64,000 nucleotides of DNA from Phoronis australis (lineage: Eukaryota > Phoronida > Phoronidae). The notes below the pieces were generated by a model. It did no database searches, was not told the origin of the DNA, and saw only the letters and a program-made list of their open reading frames with translations. The first letter of the stretch is position 1. Each line of letters starts with the position of its first letter. The stretch covers positions 1,732,179 to 1,796,178 of the forward strand of contig NMRA01000012.1 in NCBI GenBank assembly GCA_002633005.1. The letters are read 5' to 3'. Position numbers and translations under genes: made by a program. Positions 13,201-43,294 of the stretch are shown here, in pieces.

Positions 13201-14540
13201 ATAAAGGGTCGTCACTAAAACATCACTTGGAATAGCCAAATTAAAGTGTTCCACTTTCTGACATTAACCTGTTACATATTGTGATTCGCATATTACTCCA
13301 CTGCCCATTACACCTCATACAGTAAGCATGAAGCACAGCTTCACTGCTCAGGTAAATATGCAAGGGTGACAACAGGCTGGGGTGTGTCTGAATAGTTTGA
13401 ACACTAAGATTACGAAAGAAATTGCCAAAAATAAGCACACATGCCAATATTGAAAATAGGACTGCATGACTAGTCGACTTGCTTTGAGAGCCAAACTTTA
13501 GACTGTGTGACAAAAATTTCTCAAAGTACAAATGAAGACAAAACACAATAGAATACTATCACCACCTAGGCCGCCACTCGCAACATGCAAGTTCATCCAT
13601 TTCAACAGGCAAAGCACGTTCACATATTACGCCATCCAAACTTTTCTGCCACTTTTACCCCCTCCCCCTCTGTCATCACCCTTCATCATGAGAAAAACCA
13701 CCTTGTCCAGCCTCTACATACATCGCACAGCCAACCCCCTGGGTTTCAAAGAACCAACAGTCTGGCAACCACCTACTGTCACTATAAAAATGTTGTATGT
13801 GCCGCTGTTGTAATCAGCAATAAAATTAAGTCCGCTATTTCATACATACTGACCTAAATCAAAGGAGTGGGGTTTAGGGCAGGAAAAATGAAAAAAAAAA
13901 ATTCCGTCACAACATTGCACAATATGCATGTTGCCTGACGTCCTGATCATGCGCCAATGCGCTATATCACTGCGTTGATTGTCAGTGATAGGTTTAGGTA
14001 GTGATGGAGTGGAAATGTTGTTTGTCTGGGTGCATGTTTATAAGGAAAGCTTAGTGAAATATTATCAAATCTTGGAAGCATTTTGGTTTTGGAATTGTAG
14101 AATTTTGCTAGGTCAGAACCAGTTTCCCAATGATATATACTGTGATGGAGATATTCTAATAAACCACATAATGGAGTCACCATGAATCCCCTGTTATAAA
14201 TCGTCCTCTTCTCCAAACCCCCTCCACCCTCGAGTGATGACATAATATGTGAACACCCCACTACGAAAACCAATAGAGATGTAACAGCACGTCTGAACCA
14301 ACTTCTGTTATGACAGAAGCCACCCACTTGGAGGTCAACAGGTCAAGAGTTTATGCCATGACTTACCTGTTGCAGGTCATTAATTAGGTCATCTAATTTC
14401 TCATCATGGTCCATCAGATTTGACAACTGTGTTGTCTCCATGTGACATAACAAACCCAAGGCAGCACTTTCATCCATCTGCGGTCTGGTTGAGGACACTC
14501 GGTCCAGGGTAGTAGTCTGTCTGTAGTTTGGGTAGGACAT
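10038..14540 (-). CDS. VPS37: VPS37 subunit of ESCRT-I (complete, 4 coding exons)
   Basis: Coding exons in transcript order are 14540-14367, 12028-11857, 10973-10891 and 10232-10038, with GT/AG junctions and consistent phases (0, 1, 0). The protein is 207 aa. VPS37 proteins join TSG101, VPS28 and MVB12/UBAP1 in ESCRT-I, which sorts ubiquitinated cargo on endosomes. The family's Mod(r) domain fills most of the chain. Recognisable blocks are LMDHDEKLDDLI, the signature-like MLMASNKSLAEFNLSRQPIL, then SLGTVHALLQTKAAETEEES, and the C-terminal MAEEFLEGKREVDSFLSDF with KKTLAHLQKIKVEK. It lacks the proline-rich tail of longer vertebrate VPS37B/C and the UEV-like N-terminus of VPS37A, so it is a compact B/C/D-like form. 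The ATG at 14540 is 28 bases inside an exon whose acceptor precedes 14568. Intron 1 (2.3 kb) holds a LINE fragment on the same strand. The paralogue group is inferred, not proven. Confidence 0.93.
10891..10973 (-). CDS. VPS37: VPS37 coding exon 3
   Basis: 83 bases that complete a split Asp codon and encode ILSSNVSLGTVHALLQTKAA then ETEEESE. The acceptor is CTTTCAG and the donor GTATGG. Confidence 0.88.
11857..12028 (-). CDS. VPS37: VPS37 coding exon 2
   Basis: 172 bases that start in phase 0 and leave one base over. The acceptor is CATTTTCAG and the donor GTTTGT is less usual. Encodes the most conserved Mod(r) block, VKNFQVDKEMLMASNKSLAE through FDANKQKL. Confidence 0.9.
12286..13260 (-). 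mobile_element. 5'-truncated LINE, RNase H and C-terminal zinc-knuckle region
   Basis: A single minus-strand frame from about 13254 to 12286, broken once by a TAA at 12918-12916. It reads as the 3' part of a non-LTR retrotransposon pol. The RNase H domain has its acidic residues in CYTDGSKLDN, FHAEIVAIHQAA, LSDSPAAIKL and WVKAHVGIDGNKAADNLAKE. A Cys/His segment follows (CSFCPNCGLEATTTQHLV), as found at the C-terminus of Jockey/I-group elements. No endonuclease or reverse transcriptase part is present, so the copy is dead on arrival and further inactivated. It lies in VPS37 intron 1, sense to that gene. Confidence 0.88.
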
Positions 14541-14568
14541 TTTGTGCAGTAGTCTCTATAGTTTAAAC
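14367..14568 (-). CDS. VPS37: VPS37 coding exon 1 with 28 nt of 5' UTR
   Basis: The acceptor (minus-strand CTCTTTCAG) sits just above 14568, UTR is 14568-14541, and coding runs 14540-14367 (58 codons, phase 0) to a GTAAGT donor. A non-coding first exon must lie further upstream on the minus strand. It encodes MSYPNYRQ through LINDLQQ, including the start of the Mod(r) helix. Confidence 0.9.
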
Positions 14569-15244
14569 CTGAAAGAGAAAGTATTATTTTGAAATTATCT
14601 TGAGTAAGACAGTCTTAATCAGAGTTTTGCATTGCATTCCATGAATGTCAGATGGCTTTCCAGTAGGACAACAATGGTACAAGCAGGTTGTAAATTGGTG
14701 CATGTTGAAACCTTCATTAAGAGTTTAAAGTTTTCATGGAAGATGATGGCAACTAGACCACTAATGACAAGACAAAGGTGGTAGATGCTGGAACGGTTGC
14801 ACCATTAGCACATAAAAATCCTCATTTTCTGAACGATATCCATTGCATTCATGTTCGAACACAAAATTTGACAGTGCAGATCAGCTGACCAAAACTAATG
14901 TCAATGACCAAAACAACAATTTTAGCATCAGGGTGAAGCATATTGTTCATGAAAATACACAAATCACAACAATGGCTTTATGTGTGTCTGATTTGCAGTT
15001 GGCTATTTAGACCAAATATTATGTAGTTGCCATGTAACAGAGGTAGTACATTAAATCAAATACGATAAAATGCCCCCAAATTGAACAGAAGAAAAACAGA
15101 AAATACTAACGTGATCCACTAACTCCTCCAGACTGGCCTATAGAGGTCAGGCATTGTGGGTCAATTAACCCATAGACACATTTTTCTAAATGATCATGGA
15201 CCAATTAATACCACCTCTTATTTGCCAGAAGCTTTTTTTGGTTT

Positions 15245-15345
15245 TATCAGGGTCGCTGGTTCGATTCCCAAGTTAGATAATCTCAGCAATTACTACGCTG
15301 ACATAGTGTCGATTCGACCATAGGCATTAAGTAACACAGCAGAGA
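15245..15345 (+). repeat. tRNA-derived SINE, copy 3 (5' truncated)
   Basis: Starts near the B box. GGTTCGATTCC at 15258-15268 fits the pol III B-box consensus, followed by the family's AGATAATCTCAGCA. The A-box half is missing. Confidence 0.55.
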
Positions 15346-16070
15346 CAGTCAGTGTCAATAAACAAAATAAACAGAAATGAAATACTGCATCCTTACTTAT
15401 TCAATTACAAGAGACTAATGGCGCAAATGCCATTATTCAGAGAAAACTATAGGTAGTGTTCAAAAGCTGTCTTGCAGCAAGAAACATCAAGCCAAAATCA
15501 CGTGCTCTCAATGAAAAAACATGGCAATATATCGCAGAATCTCACAAGATCTTGCTTTTCTAGCGAGGAATTAGTGTAACTGAACTCTACTTTGGTTCCC
15601 TGCAGCCATGCATTTGAAAAGGGACCTGTGTCTACTCAACTTGACTTATACCATAGTCTAGACTATGGCATAGACATATGCAGGCCAACTCAGGGTCTCC
15701 ACAATCCACGACTTTTCTTTTCAGGCTCAGCGAATCTGCTGTGTTGTGTACGTATCCACAGGAATGGGAGCTTATCTTGATTCTTTTACGTTATATGTAT
15801 GACAAGAATGAGAGCCAGAGCAGAGTCAGAGTCAGACTCAGAGAGGTAGGGCAGCAACAGCAAAACATAAAAAGTTGGTGGTCAATCCAATTCGCTAACT
15901 TACATTAACTTGTTAAAGTGAAAGATTCAAAATCAAACAATGAGTGAGTTGTGAACCAGCCAATTATTTACCAAATGTTACATTACTCAAAAACTTACTG
16001 TGACGACAAACTCAAGCATTTCATAAGAATATTAAGTCATCACAGTTACAGTAGACACATAAGCTTCAGT

Positions 16071-16355
16071 TGCGGAAGTAGCGTTGACCAATCAAACAGC
16101 TCTTTTATGCCTTCTCCGCAACTGCACAAGTATTTTTGCGTGACGTCATAGGCGTAGGTTCATTTCCAAGATAGCCTTGATTGTTGTAAAATATCAAGAC
16201 AGATTGGTGATCAACATACCTCTGTGTTGTTAAATTCCAAAAACAAAAGTTGCCTAATTTAAAATATGCAAATGAGTTTCACAATCCACAAAGTTTGATG
16301 GCCAAATAAAGGCGTCACTGCGCATGCTCACTCGACAGCCATATTGGCGAAGAAG
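16071..16355. promoter_or_regulatory. Candidate TATA-less bidirectional promoter
   Basis: Several housekeeping-promoter motifs cluster here: an ETS-like GCGGAAGT (16072-16079), CCAAT (16088-16092), a full CRE TGACGTCA (16141-16148), an NRF-1-like GCGCATGC (16320-16327), and a YY1-like GCCATATTGG near 16338. The cluster lies between VPS37, transcribed leftward with its first coding exon at 14.5 kb, and the TAO kinase gene, transcribed rightward. A shared promoter with head-to-head genes is the simplest reading. No transcription start can be seen directly. Confidence 0.45.
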
Positions 16356-19300
16356 TGAGATTTCGGTGCAAGCATACCACAAACAATCGAATATATTTTC
16401 CCAGCATGGAATAATATCTCGTGAAACTTTGCGTCGGTAGGTAACTCTGTAAACGATATTTCCATTTTGATCGCGTTGCTCGTACTGAACTGGAATCTTA
16501 TAGAATTTTGCTTGAGTTTTCGTGACAATGTCGACTGCAGAGAAACTGCACTGACACTGCGGTTCAGCCCAATTTGACTTTGACTTGGGCTAGGCCCAAA
16601 GTCGATTGCTGGGAGGCCAAAGCGGATGAGGAATAGCCAGGACATCAGTGTACAATGTTTTTTCTTGTGTTTTACATTTGTGATTTGCGAAGCTTAATCA
16701 TAGTCCAGCTTCATACTAGGAGATTTAACATTCATCAAGGACAAGAGTTTGATGTTATGCCATCCTATACACCCACTGCCCCTGTCGGTGATCTGAGAAG
16801 GTTGCAGTTAATCCCTCAGTCACTGAGGAGCGGGTCCAGTGTTCAGTGGGAGTGATGAGTGGTTCAAGCGTAAAAGCAAGTGTTTGTGGCATAATAGTTT
16901 CCTTCTAAACAAATCAGTTGGGTAAAAATTGAAAGAAGTATTTCACCCTGTTTAGCTGGCTAAGAGACAGAAATTGAATTGGACCTTTTACTCGATGAAA
17001 GGAGTGGTTTCGTGTTATTCCTTACCCTCATAGGATTTCACTTCCGTAACGGAATATTGTGAGACCATTGTTCTAAGACTAAAAGGTCTGATTCGAATTT
17101 CAGTTTTGAGCCTGCTAAACAGGGCGAAATGCTTTTTAAAATAATTTCCTACTTAGATTAAGTATTATACAGTACCTGCTACACGTAGTGTTGTGTAAAA
17201 CTGTCTGCCTTCAGCTGCTAGCAGTGAAATACCTTTTTATTAAACAAATGTCTTGAAGTTGAATAAACCATGAAAGTGTTGTATTGTAGTACACTGGTGA
17301 TAAACCATGGCTGATGGCACTTCTTCAGTTGAAACTTTGAAGCCTTACAGCTAACGCTATACAGTTCTATTGGTTGTGATGTTTTGTGGATAATATTTAG
17401 ATGCCTAGCAAACTGATTTGATGTTGAGCTGTGTGAAAATATATAAAGTACCCTTGACACTGGTGCCCTGGCTATCACCACTTTCAGNCCCCCCCCCCCC
17501 CCAACGGCATTTGCTGGTTGATGATGAATGCTGCATCCCTGTCAGTTTTGCCCACACAGGCTGGGCTTATATCATGTCCTGATTGAAGGCACTTGTATTC
17601 ACCCCCATCATCCTGTTTACACCTGGGCTGGGGATGCACAGAATGTTTTACCTACCATAAAGTGTACAATTGTACACAATGTAGAAGTATGTTTCGCCAT
17701 TATTTAACAGACTTGTAGCTGAAGTGGTTGTCAATATAACTTCCTGGTCATTATCTTGCTGAAATCAAGCTTCAATTTTCATATGCTCATGCTTGACTTT
17801 AAATGCTTGTGATGTTCGAGGTTCTCAATTTTTACCACCTGCGCATTAAGCGGAAAGATTATAGTAAATCTTTAATTCTTGAAATGTTTCTGTTTTCAGG
17901 ACTAAGGTTTGGTCGGTCGTTACGCAGTTCTAGGGCTGTGCTGCACTTGCTTAACTTGTCAACTTTTCTCAGGTGTAGTGCATTCATTCGCCTAGCTGAC
18001 AAATCATTGGTTGCATTAAAGTAATGTATGTGACCAGGGGTTTATCTAGGATTTCAGAAATGGGGCATCCAAAATGTGTTTCCTTATTTCTCAGGGCGTT
18101 CATGACCAATAACGTGTGACAGTGTTTTTATGATCCCAAGTCAAATTGCTGTTATAGTGTGGTTTGTACTGGCTCAGCAATAAATTTAATTTGTATCTTG
18201 TATCATTTCTAAACCAACCTTTTTATTCTGGATGGGCCAGTGAGCTCCTAGAGCTGTTGCTGTCAAATTAGAAAAGAAATTCCCATGCTTACTTTACTTG
18301 GTCATACGAATGCTGAACAGGGTGTCCCTGCTGGGATGTCTAACATTGAATAGGACATCCTCTTGATGAAAGCCTCCACGTGATTAGAACTTGCTTGTAG
18401 TCTATCTGGTGACATGGCTGTGATATGGGAACAAGTCTGGTGCAGAACTGGACTCTTGTCCATTGTTGAGGGTTACAGTAGAATATGTTTTGAACGATGG
18501 TATCAAACATGAACCTTCTATGAAGGTCAGTATATAACAAAGTCGTAGCAGCAAAAGTTTGGATGGGTGTCTGTTCATAAAACTTTGGATGATATAAACC
18601 AAGTTCTGATTATGAACCATGTTCTGATGCTAAAACATTAACTTTCGTCACAGGCCTAAATTTGCGCTTCGGAAACAACGTGGCATTCTCATCCTTAGTT
18701 TGAATTGCAATTGCTTGTATAATTAATTGTCTGGAATTCCCCAGATGGCCGTACTGCCATAGCAAACAACACTAATGAACAGCTTGATGAAACAGACCTG
18801 AACATAACAACAACCTGTCAGTTTCACTGAAGGCTAGAAATCATTTCTAATGTACAGTAAGAAAAAAGATGCAGGCCAGTTTTATAACTGTAAATGGCTT
18901 AAATCAAAAATTAGTTTTTAACAAAGGGTACTGCAGGTTTACTGATATTTACATACCTAGAGCAATGCTGCCACAACTCTGGTGCATGGTAACAGACTGT
19001 TGTCTTCAGATACACAGATGTTCACGTTGGTGTAATGTGGAAAGGTTTTAACTATATGTGTAGGGTTTTTTCCTAGCAATGGTTCGTGTAGTATGTTTTA
19101 TTGTGTCAGGGGGGCAGTGTTTATTCTGGCTTTCTTGTTGTACTGTAACAGAATGAGTTTAGTGGCATGCCAGTTGATAATGCTATATTTTCATTGAAGC
19201 AGTGACACAGTGGCGCCATCTCTGTGTAAATGCGAGTCGACTCTTAACATGTTACCACAGTTTCAAAATGGGACAACCTGCGAGGGTTCTGTGCCATCTT

Positions 19301-22300
19301 CCTTTGTCATGAAGGAACCGTCACTACGTTAATTGTGCTAATGCACATGGGTGTTCTGTCGTTCATAACTTTTCTTTGTCGGTAAGTCTCCCCATGTTGC
19401 CACTGTTTCCGAGAATGATCTGACTGGGGTCAACTCGCACTTGCCAACGTGTTCCCTTGGAATGCAATTTTCTATGGATAGATTGATACCAAAGTCAAGT
19501 TGTAAATTATGTAGCTGGTATTCAATGTGTACAGTGTAATGTTAAGTGGTAATACACGTTGGATAAAACCTCCATGTACGGTAACACACGGTTGTTAAAC
19601 TTCCATCCTTTAAATAGTAGTGTAGAACTTCAAATAGTGAAGTCGTACATTTGCATTTGTTTGTTGCACACATGTCTTTGAAATTCTTGGTACGGTAAAT
19701 TTTTTCAATTGTAAGAGGCACAATCTGGGACGAAAAACACATTTCTGAGATTATTGCTAAGTATGATAGACTAAAGTTATAACTTTGAGCTAAAAAGCAG
19801 CGTAATCGCCTGACGTTGGCTTCAGGTCAGTTGGTAGAATTAACCTTATGAGTTAAAATACGCTTAAAATACTAGACTACTTGACACATTGGCTTTTTAA
19901 CTCTACTTGCAAAATGCACTGCTTCTTGGGCTGAGGTTGTGGGTTCAAATCTTCCTTGGGGCTGCTGTGAGTACAAGTACTGTTGTCAATAATGTCGCTA
20001 AATAAAGAATAATAGTTTTTGATATTGGCTGCATCCACCACAGAATCCTCTACAGGCCAAGGTTGGCATTCCTGGGTCAACTACTGGTTCTCATAAACTA
20101 TCATACCATCACTGGCTCTTTAGTTCTTTGCATGTGTAGTTAATGGCAGAGACCATATCTCCTCTGCTGGCTAATTAATAAGATGCAGTTGTACTGGCAT
20201 GCTAACTAGGTCACCTAGTAAATTGTCTTTGTGTCTTCCTAGTGGTGGTTGCATATTTGTCTGGCTGGACAGATCTCCTCAGAAATAACCCTTAGCTTTT
20301 CTGTGACCTAAGGGGTGTACTTGTAGTGACTCAAAAGGTGGGTGGAATTTCATTAGACAAATGCCGATTGAATATTACAATTTAGTAGCAAAAAGTTTCA
20401 TCACCATTAACAAAAAATATGTGAAAGTCTCAGACAGTGCTAATTAGGCCAAACTGAATTTGCCAACTTCAAACTGGAATTATTCAAATTTACCCATCTT
20501 CTCATTGAGCTAATCAATGAACTCCATTCATCCATCTTGTATTAGATTTCACAGCGCTGCATGGGGCTTAACGGAGTAGTGAATGTTAAAAGATAGCATT
20601 TTTGTGAACTCGAATGAGGTCATCTCATCTTTTAGAAATAGACTGTTATCAGGTTCTTAAATTATCTCTAAAAAATAGCATTTTCACCCTCTCCTTTGCC
20701 AAAAGCAAAAATGTCAGTAATGGGAAAAGTTGCAAGAGTCACCTTTGCTGGCGCTTTGCTGATGGTTTTAGTTTCCCCAAAGCTGCTAGTGTTTCTGATC
20801 TAAGAGCACTTTCGTAGCCAGACAGCTTACTTCAAAGGACACTTACGTACATGTGCGGATCTTTGGTTTTGTTAGGTTTGGTAGAAAGTCTCAGTGAAGG
20901 TGCTGCAATATCAAGTTTCGTTCTTAAAGTGCTCCTAGTGGTGGGGAAATAAACTAATGTGCTGGACAAATGGTCACTTGTAGCAGACTTGTCTGGCTAA
21001 AATGCAGGATTGCTTTTTGCCTCTGAAAGCTGCCTGCAGTTTTACCATTCATGTGATTCTAACTGTATATTTTGTTGCCAATAGTGATGAAGATGGACAT
21101 TTCATTGTCCTTGCTAAGTTTTCCCTGAGGCTGCCTTTTGTGAATGCGCATTACCAGTTGTGATTAGCTTTGTGAGAATGTATTGAGCAATAGTGCTGGT
21201 ATTTTTGTGTCTACATTCTAGTTACTAGTAGTATTGACAGAGATCAGTTTAGAAAAGAACACGCCTATGGGTCAATTGACCCAACGACGACCTTCTAATC
21301 TGTCGGTCGATTTAAAAAAACCTAAGTTGTATGAGGTTAGTTTTTTGTGCCGTTTATGGATTAGAGTTTTTGGGCGGCATCGTGTGTGTGATTTCGCATA
21401 CTATTCTATTTCATCACATGACTAGTGGCTGGTCTGAACATTGTGCTGTATTTCAATCCACAGTTGGTATAATTTTTTATTTTTCTTAATATGGCCCTCA
21501 TTGCCTTTGTTTTATAATCTGATCTCATTTGCATAATTCCTGTTGCGAGACAAAATAAGACAAGATTGCCTATGAATCCGGCTGGCCTAGTACAGCAACC
21601 ATAGTGCCTCAATGTAAGTTTTATGAGCCATTGACGTGAGCACCAAAAAGTGGGACATGATCCTAAGATTATCTCTGTATTAGTCATGGTTAATGAAGCA
21701 TTACATCTTCATATTATTACAGTATGATCGGTTAAGTTTCATGGTTTGACTAGGTCCAATGTCACAGCAAGTGTTCTGCACCACAGAAAATCCAAACTTG
21801 ACAAGAAGTTTATGTTCAAAGGTCCATGATCATACTTTGTATTAAGTCTTGCAATAAATACACTGAGCTTGTTCAAAAAGTTCAAAATGCCCCATTGGCT
21901 TGTCTTCCAAAAGTCATTGACAAAAATAAGCCAAACTCGGCATTACAAATTCAATCAAACTCCTCGCTGCTATGAGTCAAAACAGGTTGTGGAGAACACT
22001 GAGTCAACCTTGATTTGATTTGTCATTAAATAAATGCAGGGAGCCTTGTAGATGAATGTTCTGTTGCCTAATTCTCTGTCAGTGTCAACTAGGAATGCTC
22101 TGCTGTAAAAGGAAAGAAACAAGCTCTAGACTGTTGCATATGCCTCAATACAAAGAAAGGATAGCTGTTGGGGGTATTTTGCCTTTGTTAAAATATTACC
22201 AAATGTTACACATTCTGTCCTGCTGATTATACACTGTGCCCAAGTGATGGTTGCGAAAAACTGCTGCCTGAGTAGAGGACAGTCTTCATTTTGGGTAACC

Positions 22301-22639
22301 AGCGGTATGAAGTGGTCAGTTATGAAATTTGTACCATCCACTTGTTTCTGCTTCAATGAGAAACGTTTTCTGGAAAGGGAAGGGAAAAGAACTGATTATA
22401 TTTTTCTTTGTTGCTTGAAATCAGGCTCTAGTTGTTTTGCAGGGCCTGAAGCAATTGACAATGCGACCTGGCATAATTCCTAGATTGAGAAATGGAAAAC
22501 AAGCTTGCTGAAACAAGCCAACCCCCGCATGTGGGGGTGAGAAAGTCCTGGTCCATACTAATGACATTTATTTGACAACAGTCCAAAGTTTAAGAAATGG
22601 GATATCTGAATTGAAGAACTATCAAATGGAACGAATGCC
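16356..22639. other. No coding exon recognised; likely TAO kinase 5' intron
   Basis: No frame resembles a known protein. It lies between the candidate promoter and the acceptor at 25847, so it may be a long first intron with a non-coding first exon near its left end (a possible GTAACT donor is at 16441). A fragment at about 18035-18055 (GTGACCAGGGGTTTATCTAG) resembles the left end of the element at 49722. A single n at 17488 precedes a C homopolymer. Confidence 0.4.
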
Positions 22640-23400
22640 CTGCCGAGGTCCTGAGATTGCCCAGGCGGCCTAATCTTTGTACTTGAAATCGAATTCAAGC
22701 TTATTTTTGACATTTTTCGATCTACTTTGGTTCAAACCCAGGATAATTGTCTGCTATTCTGTTCTCAACTATAGTATTGTTCATGAGTTGGAAAGTTCTT
22801 GCAATCTCAAGTTTTTACTCAAGTTTGTAGCTTGAATCTTGAGGTCATCAATTGCGATCTTTGTCGCTCATACAGCCATAATATACTCACCTATCTTGAT
22901 TTTGTATTAAAATAGAATGGAAAATGTCAGAAATAATTCGAGTTCAGAGATTCTGTCAGAAGCCCAAAAACCACTTCCCATCTTAGTAAGGAACATGTTG
23001 AGACCTGAGCCGGGGGGGCTTATCTTTTTAATAAAAAATTAAAATTATTTTTGGCATTTTCTTCTTTTGCGCGAACTCCAGAGTGCCTCATTTTCTATGC
23101 TCTACGACATAAAATGGCTTAGGCGAACTACTGTCTAATCAATGTTTGTACTTGATGACTCCAACTTAAAGACTAAAAGTTTGAGTCTGAACTCAAAATT
23201 TCAAGTCTACTTGAATCTCGAGTCTGTTCTTCAAATGTTGGGGTCATCAAGTGCGAAACTTATGCATAAACCATAATGTGCTCGAGCACAGAATGATGGA
23301 CACTTACCTGGAGTCTACAGAGAAGTAGAATAGAAAGTGCCAAAAATATTTTCAGTTTCAAGTAAAAAGATTAGACCTCAGGCCCAGGCGTGCGTTCTGT
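22640..23400. repeat. Complex repeat: two direct and one inverted copy
   Basis: A block reading roughly CCTGAG..GGCGGCCTAATCTTT, then a T-rich stretch and GGCATTTTC, occurs at about 22650-22730 and 22998-23080. It occurs inverted at about 23310-23395 (GAAAGTGCCAAAAATATTTT, then AGATTAGACCTCAGGC). A second pair (CTTGAATCTTGAGGTCATCA and its partner) lies at about 22823 and 23207. The arrangement suggests a tandem dimer of about 350-390 bp with an inverted end. It could form a large hairpin. Confidence 0.5.
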
Positions 23401-25460
23401 TGATGTGAGACTCCCGAAAACACAAGATCACGCAAGGCTTATAGTGAGATATTGACTCGCGCCAGAGCGTAGTAGAAGCAACTGAAGCAAGCATGTGATC
23501 CCATTAGCTTCCAATTCTTCGCAACGCACGCCAGGTCTAAGGCGGTATACTGTTAGGCAATTAATTACTCTGAATACCGCAAGCATACAGAGGCAATAGT
23601 ACATCCCCATAGAAAGTTACCCATCGCAAAATACAGCGAATAAAATCGAATGAACATGCATATATGCACACTGAGCTTTAATTAACACATACCGTGACTG
23701 GATACAATTTAGTCAACATAACTTGAACATGTTATTGAAAATCTGTCGCAGTTCACTCGAGTTTCTCTTGCCCGGTGCCATTTTGAGGAAGTTGCGTGAA
23801 ATCATGCCTTTTAACGAAAAAAAGTCCAAGGGACACAAATGGTACAAATTCCACCTGATAGCTTTCCATGCTATTTTGCAATTGTTACGCGCCAGGTTAC
23901 GCGCTTCGCTCAGAAAGCGTTGCTGAAGAAAGTTTAAGCACATTTTAAAGTGACGATTTTAAGTGTAAAATGTATTTTTGACGATGTGAAAACCTCTTGC
24001 TGAGTGGATTTAACCTATGGTCCGTTTAAAATACACGGGATGAAATTCATACAGAAAGCGATGGGAAGTAGTGTAGCCCCTAACTGGCCAACCGAGAGGG
24101 GCTACGTAGTATACCGTGTGTTATCTAAATCAAAAGTTTGCATGATTCATGTGCTTTTCTGTCACTACTTGACTGTCATCTGATGGTAGACAATTCCAGA
24201 ACCTCGGCGTACCCTGAGAAAGACTCACACCCAGGAAGGACCTATTCAGCATTTGGGTGGAGATTGTATCGACACGATTAATTGCAAACTTGTCAAGATA
24301 CAGTACTTAAATGCTTTGATGTTTGGAAAAATAATATTCCCTGACCAAATATGCTGTACTTGCTGTGCTAGGGTCATGAATGGACCTGTTCTTACTGATT
24401 ATTATGCTTACCGTGTTATTCCCAAAAATGCAGCCAGTGGTATTATTTGGCCTACTTTCTTACTAGAAATGAATGCCTTCTTATTCTTATTCTTCTTTGC
24501 TTTACTGTTTTGTTTTCGTTTGTTTGCAAGTGTTGGGCATGAGACCAATTACAATGCTGGCCTATTGTGTAAGGAGTCAAAACATCCTGCATATAGAACT
24601 TTAGTTTGGTCAGGAAGTTCACAGAAAATTTGCCCAGCTTGGTTTCAAGGCAGAAAATTTGCCAAGCTTGGTTTCATGTTAGCAATAGAGTATTTATTAC
24701 AACTTGCTCTTTCATTTCATAACACAGTCTTCTGTTGACATTTTTGCAATTCAAATTTTATCTGTGTAACCATCTAGAAAATAGCAAATTGAGTAAGGGT
24801 ATCTGATTACAATCAGTTATAAATGCCTGCATTATTAGAAAGCAGGAGAACACAAACTAATTTCTTCTGGTCCAGTAATTGTGCACCTATGATGCATGAT
24901 GTGGTTAGTTTTATCCACTTGGGATTCACAAAGGCAGGGGATCCAAGACAATGGTTGAGGAAGCTTATGCAGAGGCTAGACTAGGAAAGTACAAACTTGT
25001 ACTTCCTAGTTGAAATGCACTAATTGTTATTTGCCATCTCTAGATTCATTTTCCTCCATGCTTCCTCTTTTATCTGTGGTCATTTCTCTCATCTTAAAAC
25101 AAAAGCCTTTTCCTATTTCCAAAAAATCTTACCAATTTAGGACAGGACATTGTGGACAAGTGAATTTTTTTATTTTTTTGCATGTTTTATTGATAATATC
25201 AGATTTATCCTTTGCCATGTTCAAGTTCTGTTCCAAAGCTAGCATCGGAAAATAATTTTTATTAAAATGTTTTCTTTTAAACTTGGTAATGTCAATTTTC
25301 AATGCATATCAGATCAGAAAGACATGTCACTTGCAATGTTGTGACATCTGTATTGAAATACTAGACTGGCTGTTGATGGCATTCCGAAACAAAGTAGTCT
25401 ATCCAAGAATTACTTAACATTTGTGTTCACTACCATTCAACACTCACAACTGGAACCATG
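23401..25460. other. No gene recognised
   Basis: Contains a 161-codon open frame at 24253-24738 that resembles nothing I know and lacks splice or compositional support. A 27-bp imperfect direct duplication (AGAAAATTTGCCCAGCTTGG) lies at 24623-24678. Confidence 0.4.
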
Positions 25461-25513
25461 CACGCGTGCATGCACAGGCACGCACACGCACACGCACACA
25501 CACACGCTCACAC
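25461..25513. repeat. (CACG/CACA)n microsatellite
   Basis: Alternating CA and CG dinucleotides, a purine-pyrimidine tract that can adopt Z-DNA. It lies about 330 bases upstream of the kinase 5' UTR exon. Confidence 0.9.
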
Positions 25514-25847
25514 AAAATAAACTCACTGTGTCTCTTTTAACTTATTGTCTGGGAATAATGTTGCAAGTGTTTAATTATGTCGTAATATAAAAGCTCGTCT
25601 TAATCACTCTCTTATGGGCAATTACTCCTTGGCCCATCAGTCCACATGCTAAAACATCATGCTGTAGACTGGGTTTGACTTCAGCCTGTGGTATGGGTGT
25701 TTTACTACGTATCACGGGGAGTTCATATGTCTTCAGTCCGTTATTTAAAACAGTGAAATTCTTGTCATCATTTATTTGATACAAAGGACAAACATTGTTC
25801 ATTATACATTGATATGCTTATAAAGCCTCGTGTATTTTACCTTACAG

Positions 25848-25930
25848 GCTCTCGTAACTGAATGAGTGCGCATCACCTTGCCCCGATTTAACCAGTAGGT
25901 GAGCCAGGGCTGAGCGGGGCCACCATTGCT
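25848..25930 (+). other. TAOK: TAO kinase 5' UTR segment of the first coding exon
   Basis: A polypyrimidine-rich acceptor (TTTTACCTTACAG) ends at 25847 and the initiator ATG is at 25931, leaving 83 nt of leader. An out-of-frame upstream ATG (ATGAGTGC) lies in this leader. Confidence 0.6.

Positions 25931-43294
<17,364 letters not shown>

Noticed and set aside
16328-16645. Minus-strand 105-codon frame beside the promoter cluster
   Set aside because: No homology recognised. It may overlap a non-coding first exon, but nothing supports it as protein coding.
24253-24738. 161-codon open frame on the plus strand
   Set aside because: No recognisable domain, hydrophobic stretch made of TTC/TTT-rich sequence, no splice support, and it lies in a presumed intron. 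Likely chance.
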